DNA of 64,000 nt from an uncultured Synechococcus sp. GTDB lineage: Bacteria > Cyanobacteriota > Cyanobacteriia > PCC-6307 > Cyanobiaceae. Location: NCBI GenBank assembly GCA_949373155.1, contig CASICK010000001.1, positions 124,001-188,000 on the forward strand, read 5' to 3'. A program made the position numbers and the translations under genes. Below, piece by piece: positions 26,209 through 34,616 of the stretch (positions are counted from its first letter, which is position 1; each line of letters opens with the position of its first letter). The notes below the pieces were generated by a model. The model saw only the letters and a program-made list of their open reading frames with translations. It searched no databases and was not told where the DNA came from.

Positions 26209-26694
26209 ATGAGACTCCAATTCATACCTATTCACGTCTTTCGCGAAACACCGTCTGTCACCTTTTTCGATGCAGGTGTGTCTGGCACCAACGGAACCGA
26301 TGTTGTTGTCCACAGGGGTGCAGCGACGTCACCACCCGATGCCAATGGATTTGAGCAGTACTACGTTCATCAGCATCAAGTGGATCACAATTTGGTGCTC
26401 GAGGGACAGCGCACCTTCGTCCTGTTGAACCCTGCTTGGGATCAGTCCCATCACGTCATTCATTTGATTCGGGACATGGGCGCGCTTCAGATCCCTGTAG
26501 GCACCTATCACCGCTCAACATCTGGTGAAACGGGGAGCATCGTATTGAATCAATCCCTGCGTGATTCCCAATTTAATTTCAAGACCGAGTTCATTCCCGT
26601 GAGCCTGGAGGTTCGAGAAGAACTCCGTCAGGCACAAGCCTCTGTTCCATGGGTCTGGAGTTGGAAAGATGGCCACATTTGCCGTTCTCACTAA
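26209..26694 (+). CDS. Unrecognised cupin-like protein
   Basis: The 161-residue protein starts at an ATG preceded by an AGGAG ribosome binding site. A central segment (QYYVHQHQVDHNLVLEGQRTFVLLNP, then MGALQIPVGTYHRSTSGETGSIVLNQ) has the histidine-plus-loop layout of a cupin barrel, but the motif is not canonical and I cannot name a family. The C-terminus is polar with SVPWVWSWKDG. It is 36 bases after the OsmC-family gene and shares the psbA terminator hairpin on its far side. Function unknown. Confidence 0.7.
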   Translation: MRLQFIPIHVFRETPSVTFFDAGVSGTNGTDVVVHRGAATSPPDANGFEQYYVHQHQVDHNLVLEGQRTFVLLNPAWDQSHHVIHLIRDMGALQIPVGTYHRSTSGETGSIVLNQSLRDSQFNFKTEFIPVSLEVREELRQAQASVPWVWSWKDGHICRSH

Positions 26695-26702
26695 CCAGCC
26701 AC

Positions 26703-26735
26703 AAAAAAGCCCCCTCTTTAAAGGAGGGGGCTTTC
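26703..26735 (-). terminator. Terminator of psbA copy 1
   Basis: A hairpin of GCCCCCTC/GAGGGGGC with a short loop is followed on the minus strand by six T. On the plus strand it is followed by CTTTCT and may also end the convergent cupin-like gene. The same hairpin follows all four psbA genes. Confidence 0.9.
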
Positions 26736-26771
26736 TAGTTCAGTTGATCTGAACTTTGAAGGGGTTCCAGA

Positions 26772-27851
26772 TCAACCGATTGCAGGTGCCTGAAGAGCCA
26801 CAGGTGTGGACTCAGCAGCAGCCAGGTCGAGGGGGAAGTTATGAGCGTTGCGCTCGTGCATCACTTCCATGCCGAGACCGGCACGGTTCAACACGTCGGC
26901 CCAGGTGTTCAGGACGCGGCCCTGACCATCAAGGATGGACTGGTTGAAGTTGAAGCCGTTGAGGTTGAAGGCCATGGTTGACACGCCAAGGGCGGTGAAC
27001 CAGATGCCGACAACAGGCCAGGCTGCAAGGAAGAAGTGAAGGCTACGGCTGTTGTTGAAGGAGGCGTATTGGAAGATCAGGCGACCGAAGTAGCCGTGAG
27101 CAGCCACGATGTTGTACGTCTCTTCTTCTTGGCCGAACTTATAGCCGTAGTTCTGGGACTCGGTCTCGGTTGTTTCACGAACCAAGGATGAGGTCACCAA
27201 TGAACCGTGCATGGCGGAGAACAATGAACCACCGAAGACACCAGCCACTCCAAGCATGTGGAAGGGGTGCATCAGGATGTTGTGCTCAGCCTGGAAGACC
27301 AACATGTAGTTGAAGGTTCCAGAGATGCCCAAAGGCATGGCGTCAGAGAAAGAACCCTGACCGAAGGGGTAGACCAGGAACACTGCAGATGCAGCAGCAA
27401 CAGGTGCGCTGTATGCAACACAGATCCAAGGGCGCATGCCCAAGCGGTAGGAAAGTTCCCACTCACGTCCCATATAGGCGTAGATGCCGATCAGGAAGTG
27501 GAAGACAACCAGTTGGAAAGGACCGCCGTTGTAGAGCCACTCGTCGAGTGAGGCAGCTTCCCAGATTGGGTAGAAGTGCAAGCCAATGGCGTTGCTGGAA
27601 GGAACAACAGCACCAGAGATGATGTTGTTGCCATACATCAGTGAACCTGCAACAGGCTCGCGGATGCCGTCGATATCAACCGGAGGAGCGGCGATAAAAG
27701 CAACGATGAAGCAAGTGGTAGCGGCAAGCAGTGTGGGGATCATCAGAACACCGAACCAACCGACATAAAGACGGTTGTTGGTGGAGGTGACCCACTCACA
27801 GAACTGCTGCCAGCCGTTAGCGCCGGAGCGCTGCTGGATGGTGGTAGTCAT
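26772..27851 (-). CDS. psbA: Photosystem II D1 protein, copy 1 (D1:2 form)
   Basis: The 359-residue D1 subunit binds the reaction-centre pigments, QB and the Mn4CaO5 cluster in the thylakoid. Key residues are at standard positions: TyrZ Y161, D170, H190, H198, H332, E333, H337, D342 and A344. CtpA should cut after A344, removing a 15-residue tail. Residue 130 is Glu, the mark of the high-light D1:2 isoform. The coding sequence appears identical in all four copies. This copy is preceded on its own strand by the small-protein gene and its terminator, so it is transcribed from its own promoter. Confidence 0.99.
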   Translation of the reverse strand: MTTTIQQRSGANGWQQFCEWVTSTNNRLYVGWFGVLMIPTLLAATTCFIVAFIAAPPVDIDGIREPVAGSLMYGNNIISGAVVPSSNAIGLHFYPIWEAASLDEWLYNGGPFQLVVFHFLIGIYAYMGREWELSYRLGMRPWICVAYSAPVAAASAVFLVYPFGQGSFSDAMPLGISGTFNYMLVFQAEHNILMHPFHMLGVAGVFGGSLFSAMHGSLVTSSLVRETTETESQNYGYKFGQEEETYNIVAAHGYFGRLIFQYASFNNSRSLHFFLAAWPVVGIWFTALGVSTMAFNLNGFNFNQSILDGQGRVLNTWADVLNRAGLGMEVMHERNAHNFPLDLAAAESTPVALQAPAIG

Positions 27852-27921
27852 GAGAACGGAAAGGAGCCTGTGGGATAAATCCCGGTGGCGAATAAAGAAG
27901 GTCGGTTAACCCGACACCGGC

Positions 27922-27927
27922 AATGTA
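27922..27927 (-). promoter_or_regulatory. -10 element of psbA copy 1
   Basis: On the minus strand TACATT lies 71 bases before the ATG, in the core GCAAACTTCCTTTACATTGC that is shared with copy 4 apart from two bases. A GTGTCA 17 bases upstream is a weak -35. Just downstream, GTCGGGTTAACCGAC can form a leader hairpin. Confidence 0.6.
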
Positions 27928-28104
27928 AAGGAAGTTTGCGCTGCTGACACGATTCCCGGCGTGAGGGCTGCTGATTCCAGTGATCAGCTCAGCTGATAGC
28001 TCCTCTCTTGGCGTGGGTTTGAGGCCTGAGGGTGGTGCCTTGAGCGACGAGCAGAAGGACTTGGCGATCACATTGTTCGCAATGGAGTCCGATCTAAAGG
28101 CAAT

Positions 28105-28142
28105 AAAAAACACCAGGCAACGGTTGTGTTGACCCCTGGTGT
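28105..28142 (-). terminator. Terminator of the small-protein gene, unit A
   Basis: On the minus strand ACACCAGG and CCTGGTGT form a perfect 8-bp stem, followed by a T run (TTTTTATT). It separates the small gene from the psbA promoter. Confidence 0.88.
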
Positions 28143-28182
28143 TGATCCCTGATTTGTTCAGGCAAGTCGTTGGATGTGGGGC

Positions 28183-28365
28183 TTAGATGGCTCCGGTTGC
28201 GGCCACCGGCTGCATCATGCCCCCACCTCCATTTCCGAAATCATCATCATCTGAGTTTTCGTTGGATTGGGTGAGTGCGTACGCCCCAACCAAAAAGCTT
28301 CCAATGACGCTAATAACAAGTTGGAACGGAAAGTTGATGCTTTCAGAGACGACGTATTCGCCCAT
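28183..28365 (-). CDS. Unrecognised small membrane protein co-duplicated with psbA, copy 1
   Basis: A 60-residue protein: a short N-terminus (MGEYVVSESINFP), one membrane span at about residues 14-33, then an acidic DDDD stretch and a glycine run ending GGGGMMQPVAATGAI. I do not recognise the family. Evidence for a gene is strong: GGAG ribosome binding site 9 bases before the ATG, a -35/-10 pair at ideal spacing, and a perfect terminator after the stop. The identical gene occurs in unit B. Position suggests a thylakoid role with photosystem II, such as assembly or repair, but that is inference only. Confidence 0.85.
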   Translation of the reverse strand: MGEYVVSESINFPFQLVISVIGSFLVGAYALTQSNENSDDDDFGNGGGGMMQPVAATGAI

Positions 28366-28389
28366 CAATGAATCTCCGTTACTTTTCTA

Positions 28390-28418
28390 AATATAGTCGG
28401 GAAGCCTGGTTTTGTCAT
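28390..28418 (-). promoter_or_regulatory. Promoter of the small-protein gene, unit A
   Basis: On the minus strand ATGACA (28413-28418) and TATATT (28390-28395) are separated by 17 bases, close to the vegetative consensus, about 25 bases before the start codon. Confidence 0.75.
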
Positions 28419-28535
28419 CGTGTTAGTCAGTTTTTTCAACTGGAGCGTGTGACATCTGAAGGGATCCTTATTGGACAAGGCTCCAAGGATTGCTTGTGAT
28501 TTGTACCTCGTTTTTGAGCAAAGAAAGGAAGCCAC

Positions 28536-28568
28536 AAAAAAGCCCCCTCTTTAAAGGAGGGGGCTTTC
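28536..28568 (-). terminator. Terminator of psbA copy 2
   Basis: Same GC-rich hairpin and T run as after copy 1. Confidence 0.9.
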
Positions 28569-28604
28569 TAGTTCAGTTGATCTGAACTTTGAAGGGGTTC
28601 CAGA

Positions 28605-29684
28605 TCAACCGATTGCAGGTGCCTGAAGAGCCACAGGTGTGGACTCAGCAGCAGCCAGGTCGAGGGGGAAGTTATGAGCGTTGCGCTCGTGCATCACTTC
28701 CATGCCGAGACCGGCACGGTTCAACACGTCGGCCCAGGTGTTCAGGACGCGGCCCTGACCATCAAGGATGGACTGGTTGAAGTTGAAGCCGTTGAGGTTG
28801 AAGGCCATGGTTGACACGCCAAGGGCGGTGAACCAGATGCCGACAACAGGCCAGGCTGCAAGGAAGAAGTGAAGGCTACGGCTGTTGTTGAAGGAGGCGT
28901 ATTGGAAGATCAGGCGACCGAAGTAGCCGTGAGCAGCCACGATGTTGTACGTCTCTTCTTCTTGGCCGAACTTATAGCCGTAGTTCTGGGACTCGGTCTC
29001 GGTTGTTTCACGAACCAAGGATGAGGTCACCAATGAACCGTGCATGGCGGAGAACAATGAACCACCGAAGACACCAGCCACTCCAAGCATGTGGAAGGGG
29101 TGCATCAGGATGTTGTGCTCAGCCTGGAAGACCAACATGTAGTTGAAGGTTCCAGAGATGCCCAAAGGCATGGCGTCAGAGAAAGAACCCTGACCGAAGG
29201 GGTAGACCAGGAACACTGCAGATGCAGCAGCAACAGGTGCGCTGTATGCAACACAGATCCAAGGGCGCATGCCCAAGCGGTAGGAAAGTTCCCACTCACG
29301 TCCCATATAGGCGTAGATGCCGATCAGGAAGTGGAAGACAACCAGTTGGAAAGGACCGCCGTTGTAGAGCCACTCGTCGAGTGAGGCAGCTTCCCAGATT
29401 GGGTAGAAGTGCAAGCCAATGGCGTTGCTGGAAGGAACAACAGCACCAGAGATGATGTTGTTGCCATACATCAGTGAACCTGCAACAGGCTCGCGGATGC
29501 CGTCGATATCAACCGGAGGAGCGGCGATAAAAGCAACGATGAAGCAAGTGGTAGCGGCAAGCAGTGTGGGGATCATCAGAACACCGAACCAACCGACATA
29601 AAGACGGTTGTTGGTGGAGGTGACCCACTCACAGAACTGCTGCCAGCCGTTAGCGCCGGAGCGCTGCTGGATGGTGGTAGTCAT
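28605..29684 (-). CDS. psbA: Photosystem II D1 protein, copy 2 (D1:2 form)
   Basis: Encodes the same 359 residues as copy 1, including E130 and the complete set of manganese-cluster ligands. Promoter, leader and terminator are the same as in copy 1 because the whole 1833-bp unit is repeated. It is flanked upstream by the second small-protein gene. Extra copies are expected to raise D1 synthesis under strong light; relative use of each copy cannot be told from sequence because their transcripts would be indistinguishable in the coding part. Confidence 0.99.
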   Translation of the reverse strand: MTTTIQQRSGANGWQQFCEWVTSTNNRLYVGWFGVLMIPTLLAATTCFIVAFIAAPPVDIDGIREPVAGSLMYGNNIISGAVVPSSNAIGLHFYPIWEAASLDEWLYNGGPFQLVVFHFLIGIYAYMGREWELSYRLGMRPWICVAYSAPVAAASAVFLVYPFGQGSFSDAMPLGISGTFNYMLVFQAEHNILMHPFHMLGVAGVFGGSLFSAMHGSLVTSSLVRETTETESQNYGYKFGQEEETYNIVAAHGYFGRLIFQYASFNNSRSLHFFLAAWPVVGIWFTALGVSTMAFNLNGFNFNQSILDGQGRVLNTWADVLNRAGLGMEVMHERNAHNFPLDLAAAESTPVALQAPAIG

Positions 29685-29754
29685 GAGAACGGAAAGGAGC
29701 CTGTGGGATAAATCCCGGTGGCGAATAAAGAAGGTCGGTTAACCCGACACCGGC

Positions 29755-29760
29755 AATGTA
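29755..29760 (-). promoter_or_regulatory. -10 element of psbA copy 2
   Basis: TACATT on the minus strand, in the same context as copy 1. Confidence 0.6.
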
Positions 29761-29937
29761 AAGGAAGTTTGCGCTGCTGACACGATTCCCGGCGTGAGGG
29801 CTGCTGATTCCAGTGATCAGCTCAGCTGATAGCTCCTCTCTTGGCGTGGGTTTGAGGCCTGAGGGTGGTGCCTTGAGCGACGAGCAGAAGGACTTGGCGA
29901 TCACATGGTTCGCAATGGAGTCCGATCTAAAGGCAAT

Positions 29938-29975
29938 AAAAAACACCAGGCAACGGTTGTGTTGACCCCTGGTGT
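29938..29975 (-). terminator. Terminator of the small-protein gene, unit B
   Basis: Same 8-bp stem ACACCAGG/CCTGGTGT with T run as in unit A. Confidence 0.88.
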
Positions 29976-30015
29976 TGATCCCTGATTTGTTCAGGCAAGT
30001 CGTTGGATGTGGGGC

Positions 30016-30198
30016 TTAGATGGCTCCGGTTGCGGCCACCGGCTGCATCATGCCCCCACCTCCATTTCCGAAATCATCATCATCTGAGTTTTCGTTGGAT
30101 TGGGTGAGTGCGTACGCCCCAACCAAAAAGCTTCCAATGACGCTAATAACAAGTTGGAACGGAAAGTTGATGCTTTCAGAGACGACGTATTCGCCCAT
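30016..30198 (-). CDS. Unrecognised small membrane protein co-duplicated with psbA, copy 2
   Basis: Identical to the 60-residue protein of unit A, with the same promoter, GGAG ribosome binding site and terminator. It lies between psbA copy 3 and psbA copy 2 on the minus strand. Two intact copies with no coding change show either very recent duplication or gene conversion. Confidence 0.85.
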   Translation of the reverse strand: MGEYVVSESINFPFQLVISVIGSFLVGAYALTQSNENSDDDDFGNGGGGMMQPVAATGAI

Positions 30199-30222
30199 CA
30201 ATGAATCTCCGTTACTTTTCTA

Positions 30223-30251
30223 AATATAGTCGGGAAGCCTGGTTTTGTCAT
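30223..30251 (-). promoter_or_regulatory. Promoter of the small-protein gene, unit B
   Basis: ATGACA and TATATT at 17-base spacing on the minus strand, same as in unit A. Confidence 0.75.
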
Positions 30252-30368
30252 CGTGTTAGTCAGTTTTTTCAACTGGAGCGTGTGACATCTGAAGGGATCC
30301 TTATTGGACAAGGCTCCAAGGATTGCTTGTGATTTGTACCTCGTTTTTGAGCAAAGAAAGGAAGCCAC

Positions 30369-30401
30369 AAAAAAGCCCCCTCTTTAAAGGAGGGGGCTTT
30401 C
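30369..30401 (-). terminator. Terminator of psbA copy 3
   Basis: Same GC-rich hairpin and T run as after copy 1. Confidence 0.9.
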
Positions 30402-30437
30402 TAGTTCAGTTGATCTGAACTTTGAAGGGGTTCCAGA

Positions 30438-31517
30438 TCAACCGATTGCAGGTGCCTGAAGAGCCACAGGTGTGGACTCAGCAGCAGCCAGGTCGAGGGG
30501 GAAGTTATGAGCGTTGCGCTCGTGCATCACTTCCATGCCGAGACCGGCACGGTTCAACACGTCGGCCCAGGTGTTCAGGACGCGGCCCTGACCATCAAGG
30601 ATGGACTGGTTGAAGTTGAAGCCGTTGAGGTTGAAGGCCATGGTTGACACGCCAAGGGCGGTGAACCAGATGCCGACAACAGGCCAGGCTGCAAGGAAGA
30701 AGTGAAGGCTACGGCTGTTGTTGAAGGAGGCGTATTGGAAGATCAGGCGACCGAAGTAGCCGTGAGCAGCCACGATGTTGTACGTCTCTTCTTCTTGGCC
30801 GAACTTATAGCCGTAGTTCTGGGACTCGGTCTCGGTTGTTTCACGAACCAAGGATGAGGTCACCAATGAACCGTGCATGGCGGAGAACAATGAACCACCG
30901 AAGACACCAGCCACTCCAAGCATGTGGAAGGGGTGCATCAGGATGTTGTGCTCAGCCTGGAAGACCAACATGTAGTTGAAGGTTCCAGAGATGCCCAAAG
31001 GCATGGCGTCAGAGAAAGAACCCTGACCGAAGGGGTAGACCAGGAACACTGCAGATGCAGCAGCAACAGGTGCGCTGTATGCAACACAGATCCAAGGGCG
31101 CATGCCCAAGCGGTAGGAAAGTTCCCACTCACGTCCCATATAGGCGTAGATGCCGATCAGGAAGTGGAAGACAACCAGTTGGAAAGGACCGCCGTTGTAG
31201 AGCCACTCGTCGAGTGAGGCAGCTTCCCAGATTGGGTAGAAGTGCAAGCCAATGGCGTTGCTGGAAGGAACAACAGCACCAGAGATGATGTTGTTGCCAT
31301 ACATCAGTGAACCTGCAACAGGCTCGCGGATGCCGTCGATATCAACCGGAGGAGCGGCGATAAAAGCAACGATGAAGCAAGTGGTAGCGGCAAGCAGTGT
31401 GGGGATCATCAGAACACCGAACCAACCGACATAAAGACGGTTGTTGGTGGAGGTGACCCACTCACAGAACTGCTGCCAGCCGTTAGCGCCGGAGCGCTGC
31501 TGGATGGTGGTAGTCAT
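30438..31517 (-). CDS. psbA: Photosystem II D1 protein, copy 3 (D1:2 form)
   Basis: Same 359-residue product as the other copies. Its upstream region matches copies 1 and 2 for 146 bases, then ends at the 3' end of pyrF-pyrE, so it lacks a small-protein gene ahead of it. It is probably the founder position of the array, the other two being added downstream, though the reverse order is possible. The palindrome at 31643-31669 separates it from the pyrimidine gene and may limit read-through. Confidence 0.99.
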   Translation of the reverse strand: MTTTIQQRSGANGWQQFCEWVTSTNNRLYVGWFGVLMIPTLLAATTCFIVAFIAAPPVDIDGIREPVAGSLMYGNNIISGAVVPSSNAIGLHFYPIWEAASLDEWLYNGGPFQLVVFHFLIGIYAYMGREWELSYRLGMRPWICVAYSAPVAAASAVFLVYPFGQGSFSDAMPLGISGTFNYMLVFQAEHNILMHPFHMLGVAGVFGGSLFSAMHGSLVTSSLVRETTETESQNYGYKFGQEEETYNIVAAHGYFGRLIFQYASFNNSRSLHFFLAAWPVVGIWFTALGVSTMAFNLNGFNFNQSILDGQGRVLNTWADVLNRAGLGMEVMHERNAHNFPLDLAAAESTPVALQAPAIG

Positions 31518-31587
31518 GAGAACGGAAAGGAGCCTGTGGGATAAATCCCGGTGGCGAATAAAGAAGGTCGGTTAACCCGACACCGGC

Positions 31588-31593
31588 AATGTA
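31588..31593 (-). promoter_or_regulatory. -10 element of psbA copy 3
   Basis: TACATT on the minus strand, same context as copies 1 and 2. Confidence 0.6.
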
Positions 31594-31642
31594 AAGGAAG
31601 TTTGCGCTGCTGACACGATTCCCGGCGTGAGGGCTGCTGATT

Positions 31643-31669
31643 CCAGTGATCAGCTCAGCTGATCACTGG
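31643..31669. repeat. Perfect 13-bp palindrome at the end of pyrF-pyrE
   Basis: CCAGTGATCAGCT, one centre base, then AGCTGATCACTGG: a perfect inverted repeat of 13-bp arms with a single central base. It covers the stop codon of the pyrF-pyrE gene. Only the left arm and part of the right arm recur in units A and B, so the array boundary falls inside it. There is no T run, so it is not a standard terminator. Confidence 0.9.
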
Positions 31670-33198
31670 TCTGAACAACGGAGCTCTTGTGCTTGTTTGG
31701 CGCTAATCCGGCCTGAAGTTTCCAGCACTTCACTGATCGTTTCCAAGGTGAGCACGGCTTGTAGCCGTAATCCACTGCGCTCCAATCGCTGCTTGGCGCG
31801 GGTGTCATGGACGCCTCCATGGTCAAGAAACACCACCACATCACTCACTTTCAAGCCGGAGGACTCCAGCTTGCCAATCCCTTCAAGCACGCTGCTGCCC
31901 GTAATCAGGATGTCGTCGACCACTGCAACGGTCTCACCTTCATTGAATTCTCCTTCCACCATCCGCCTGGTTCCATGGGCCTTCACCTCTTTGCGTGGGT
32001 AGATCAGAGGCTTATGCAATTGCAGAGACAGGCCTGTTGCGGTGGGCAGGGAACCATAGGGAATCCCCGCAATTCGGTCGAATGACAATGGGCGTAGAAC
32101 CTGGGCATAGCAATCGAGCACGCGATGAAAGAGCGCAGGGTCAGAAATGATCTGGCGCAGATCGACGTAATAGTTGAAAACGGCGCCGCTGGCCTGTTTG
32201 AACTCCCCGAAGAGCAAGCAGCGAATATCGAACAGGTCGATCACAAGATCACGTAGTTCAGGGTCGATCAGCTCTTCAGCCGCTGAACTGGCTTTCGACA
32301 TTGCAACACCGACAGGAGGCTGATCAGGGTGTGGCCAAATTCTGCACTGATCGGATTCAGCTTCCAGCGTTGATTGCTGCTGCTGGAGATGGTCTTGGCG
32401 CATGCGGTTAATCCGCTCTTTCAGTGCTGCGGTCTGCTCATTGATGTCGCTTTCGTTCAGAAGATTTTGAGGGAGAGGTAACAGCAATCCATCCCCCGCC
32501 AAATTCAAACCGTTCGCCATCAGACGTTGCAGATTTCCTTCCTCACCCCAAAGAGAGCGGAGCATGACGAATCGTTCAGGCGCTGCTTGACGCACATGCC
32601 CCAAGATCGCTGGATCGCTAGTGCCAACTTCGAGCAGCAGCTGATCTGGGGTGCCCCAGCTTTGACTTTCACGAACCACCTTTAGATAGAAGGGATCGTT
32701 CTCGTTGGGATGGTGTTGTAGCGCGACAGCTGCAGGGTTGGAGCTGTGGCAGTTGATCAAGACTCCTTTGCCTGGATACAAGAGGAAAGGAGCCGCGATG
32801 TCCTGGCCGGCAAAGGGGTTGAGAGTGACGGCGTCAGCATGCAGGGTTTTGAACAGATAGGCAGCGACCGCGCTGGAGCTGTTGAGATCCCCGTGCTTGA
32901 TATCAATGATTAATGGCAGGTCTGAGGGAAGCAGTTCACGCACTTCCAACAAAAGTTCCACGCCAGCTGAACCCATCGCTTGATAGAAGCCAAGGCTTGG
33001 TTTGTAGGCACAAACATGGTCAGACGTGGCTTCAATTACCGATTTGCACCATGACCGGGCCTGACTGAGCAGCGAGCTTCCCCCAAGGCCACGAAGGGCA
33101 GCCCAACTGCGGAGCATTTCTGGATTCGGGTCGAGGCCAGTCACAAGGAGCGACTGTCGGCTGCTCATGGCGTCGGTGAGTGCCGTGAAAAAACCCAT
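31663..33198 (-). CDS. pyrFE: Bifunctional orotidine 5'-phosphate decarboxylase / orotate phosphoribosyltransferase
   Basis: The 511-residue fusion covers the last two steps to UMP. Residues 1 to about 270 are a PyrF of the bacterial second type (LVTGLDPNPEML, YKPSLGFYQAMGSAGVELL, the catalytic DIKHGDLNSSS). Residues from about 315 are PyrE, with the PRPP-binding signature VAVVDDILITGSSVLEG and the KEVKAHGTRR loop. The decarboxylase-first order is the reverse of the animal UMP synthase and is known from cyanobacteria and trypanosomatids. A linker rich in Gln joins the halves. It lies within the psbA cluster, on the same strand, with no metabolic link. Confidence 0.95.
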   Translation of the reverse strand: MGFFTALTDAMSSRQSLLVTGLDPNPEMLRSWAALRGLGGSSLLSQARSWCKSVIEATSDHVCAYKPSLGFYQAMGSAGVELLLEVRELLPSDLPLIIDIKHGDLNSSSAVAAYLFKTLHADAVTLNPFAGQDIAAPFLLYPGKGVLINCHSSNPAAVALQHHPNENDPFYLKVVRESQSWGTPDQLLLEVGTSDPAILGHVRQAAPERFVMLRSLWGEEGNLQRLMANGLNLAGDGLLLPLPQNLLNESDINEQTAALKERINRMRQDHLQQQQSTLEAESDQCRIWPHPDQPPVGVAMSKASSAAEELIDPELRDLVIDLFDIRCLLFGEFKQASGAVFNYYVDLRQIISDPALFHRVLDCYAQVLRPLSFDRIAGIPYGSLPTATGLSLQLHKPLIYPRKEVKAHGTRRMVEGEFNEGETVAVVDDILITGSSVLEGIGKLESSGLKVSDVVVFLDHGGVHDTRAKQRLERSGLRLQAVLTLETISEVLETSGRISAKQAQELRCSDQ

Positions 33199-33304
33199 AG
33201 TTTCAAGGGTTGTTGCAACCAGAATGCGCGGTTCTTAAGTCCTTCGTTGCAGGCGGTGCACTAATTGAATCAATTGCATCGCCTTGATGCTTCCGCCAAG
33301 GCAC

Positions 33305-33337
33305 AAAAAAGCCCCCTCTTTAAAGGAGGGGGCTTTC
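33305..33337 (-). terminator. Terminator of psbA copy 4
   Basis: Same GC-rich hairpin and T run as at the other psbA copies; homology to copy 1 begins at 33302, just before it. Confidence 0.9.
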
Positions 33338-33373
33338 TAGTTCAGTTGATCTGAACTTTGAAGGGGTTCCAGA

Positions 33374-34453
33374 TCAACCGATTGCAGGTGCCTGAAGAGC
33401 CACAGGTGTGGACTCAGCAGCAGCCAGGTCGAGGGGGAAGTTATGAGCGTTGCGCTCGTGCATCACTTCCATGCCGAGACCGGCACGGTTCAACACGTCG
33501 GCCCAGGTGTTCAGGACGCGGCCCTGACCATCAAGGATGGACTGGTTGAAGTTGAAGCCGTTGAGGTTGAAGGCCATGGTTGACACGCCAAGGGCGGTGA
33601 ACCAGATGCCGACAACAGGCCAGGCTGCAAGGAAGAAGTGAAGGCTACGGCTGTTGTTGAAGGAGGCGTATTGGAAGATCAGGCGACCGAAGTAGCCGTG
33701 AGCAGCCACGATGTTGTACGTCTCTTCTTCTTGGCCGAACTTATAGCCGTAGTTCTGGGACTCGGTCTCGGTTGTTTCACGAACCAAGGATGAGGTCACC
33801 AATGAACCGTGCATGGCGGAGAACAATGAACCACCGAAGACACCAGCCACTCCAAGCATGTGGAAGGGGTGCATCAGGATGTTGTGCTCAGCCTGGAAGA
33901 CCAACATGTAGTTGAAGGTTCCAGAGATGCCCAAAGGCATGGCGTCAGAGAAAGAACCCTGACCGAAGGGGTAGACCAGGAACACTGCAGATGCAGCAGC
34001 AACAGGTGCGCTGTATGCAACACAGATCCAAGGGCGCATGCCCAAGCGGTAGGAAAGTTCCCACTCACGTCCCATATAGGCGTAGATGCCGATCAGGAAG
34101 TGGAAGACAACCAGTTGGAAAGGACCGCCGTTGTAGAGCCACTCGTCGAGTGAGGCAGCTTCCCAGATTGGGTAGAAGTGCAAGCCAATGGCGTTGCTGG
34201 AAGGAACAACAGCACCAGAGATGATGTTGTTGCCATACATCAGTGAACCTGCAACAGGCTCGCGGATGCCGTCGATATCAACCGGAGGAGCGGCGATAAA
34301 AGCAACGATGAAGCAAGTGGTAGCGGCAAGCAGTGTGGGGATCATCAGAACACCGAACCAACCGACATAAAGACGGTTGTTGGTGGAGGTGACCCACTCA
34401 CAGAACTGCTGCCAGCCGTTAGCGCCGGAGCGCTGCTGGATGGTGGTAGTCAT
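33374..34453 (-). CDS. psbA: Photosystem II D1 protein, copy 4 (D1:2 form, separate promoter)
   Basis: Same 359-residue protein with E130. Identity with copy 1 runs from the terminator (33302) to 11 bases before the ATG (34464), then stops: the leader and promoter are different apart from a short core. The pyrF-pyrE gene separates it from the array. A coding sequence held identical while the upstream region differs points to gene conversion among copies. The different leader suggests a different expression pattern from copies 1-3. Confidence 0.99.
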   Translation of the reverse strand: MTTTIQQRSGANGWQQFCEWVTSTNNRLYVGWFGVLMIPTLLAATTCFIVAFIAAPPVDIDGIREPVAGSLMYGNNIISGAVVPSSNAIGLHFYPIWEAASLDEWLYNGGPFQLVVFHFLIGIYAYMGREWELSYRLGMRPWICVAYSAPVAAASAVFLVYPFGQGSFSDAMPLGISGTFNYMLVFQAEHNILMHPFHMLGVAGVFGGSLFSAMHGSLVTSSLVRETTETESQNYGYKFGQEEETYNIVAAHGYFGRLIFQYASFNNSRSLHFFLAAWPVVGIWFTALGVSTMAFNLNGFNFNQSILDGQGRVLNTWADVLNRAGLGMEVMHERNAHNFPLDLAAAESTPVALQAPAIG

Positions 34454-34517
34454 GAGAACGGAAAAGAAGGTCTCGCAAGGAGACGGTTACGGAAGGGCAG
34501 GACGCCCTGCCAAACGC

Positions 34518-34523
34518 ATTGTA
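34518..34523 (-). promoter_or_regulatory. -10 element of psbA copy 4
   Basis: On the minus strand TACAAT, in the core GCAAACTTGCTTTACAATGC shared with copies 1-3 apart from two bases. Directly downstream GGCAGGGC and a matching CCTGCC form a leader hairpin of different sequence but the same place as in copies 1-3. Confidence 0.65.
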
Positions 34524-34616
34524 AAGCAAGTTTGCGGTTTGTAACCGCTTGCTCATGCGGTAATCCTGAAGTCCGCGGCCGGGCGTTGCGGCGGATGCAG
34601 TTGTTAGCGTCCGCAC

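Larger units (their letters stand above)
26697..28529 (-). repeat. Tandem unit A (psbA plus small membrane protein gene), 1833 bp
   Basis: This is the first of three direct repeats with an exact 1833-bp period. Each full unit holds, on the minus strand, one small-protein gene with promoter and terminator and one psbA with promoter and terminator. Compared with unit B the only difference I found is T at 28074 against G at 29907. Confidence 0.97.
28530..30362 (-). repeat. Tandem unit B, 1833 bp
   Basis: Second copy of the unit, with its own psbA and small-protein gene. It is adjacent to unit A with no extra bases between and carries the same intergenic sequences. Confidence 0.97.
30363..31663 (-). 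repeat. Partial tandem unit C (psbA only), 1301 bp
   Basis: Third copy, ending within a palindrome at the 3' end of the pyrF-pyrE gene. It includes psbA and its promoter but not the small-protein gene. Identity with units A and B stops at base 31663. Confidence 0.95.

Noticed and set aside
27817..28113. 98-codon minus-strand frame running across the psbA start and leader (and its copy at 29650-29946)
   Set aside because: It covers the psbA promoter, leader and start codon; the frame is a chance opening.
26772..34453. Long open frames antisense to each psbA (for example 97 codons at 27258-27551 and its copies)
   Set aside because: They recur only because psbA itself is repeated, they lack start signals and composition of a real gene, and they follow the codon constraints of psbA on the other strand.
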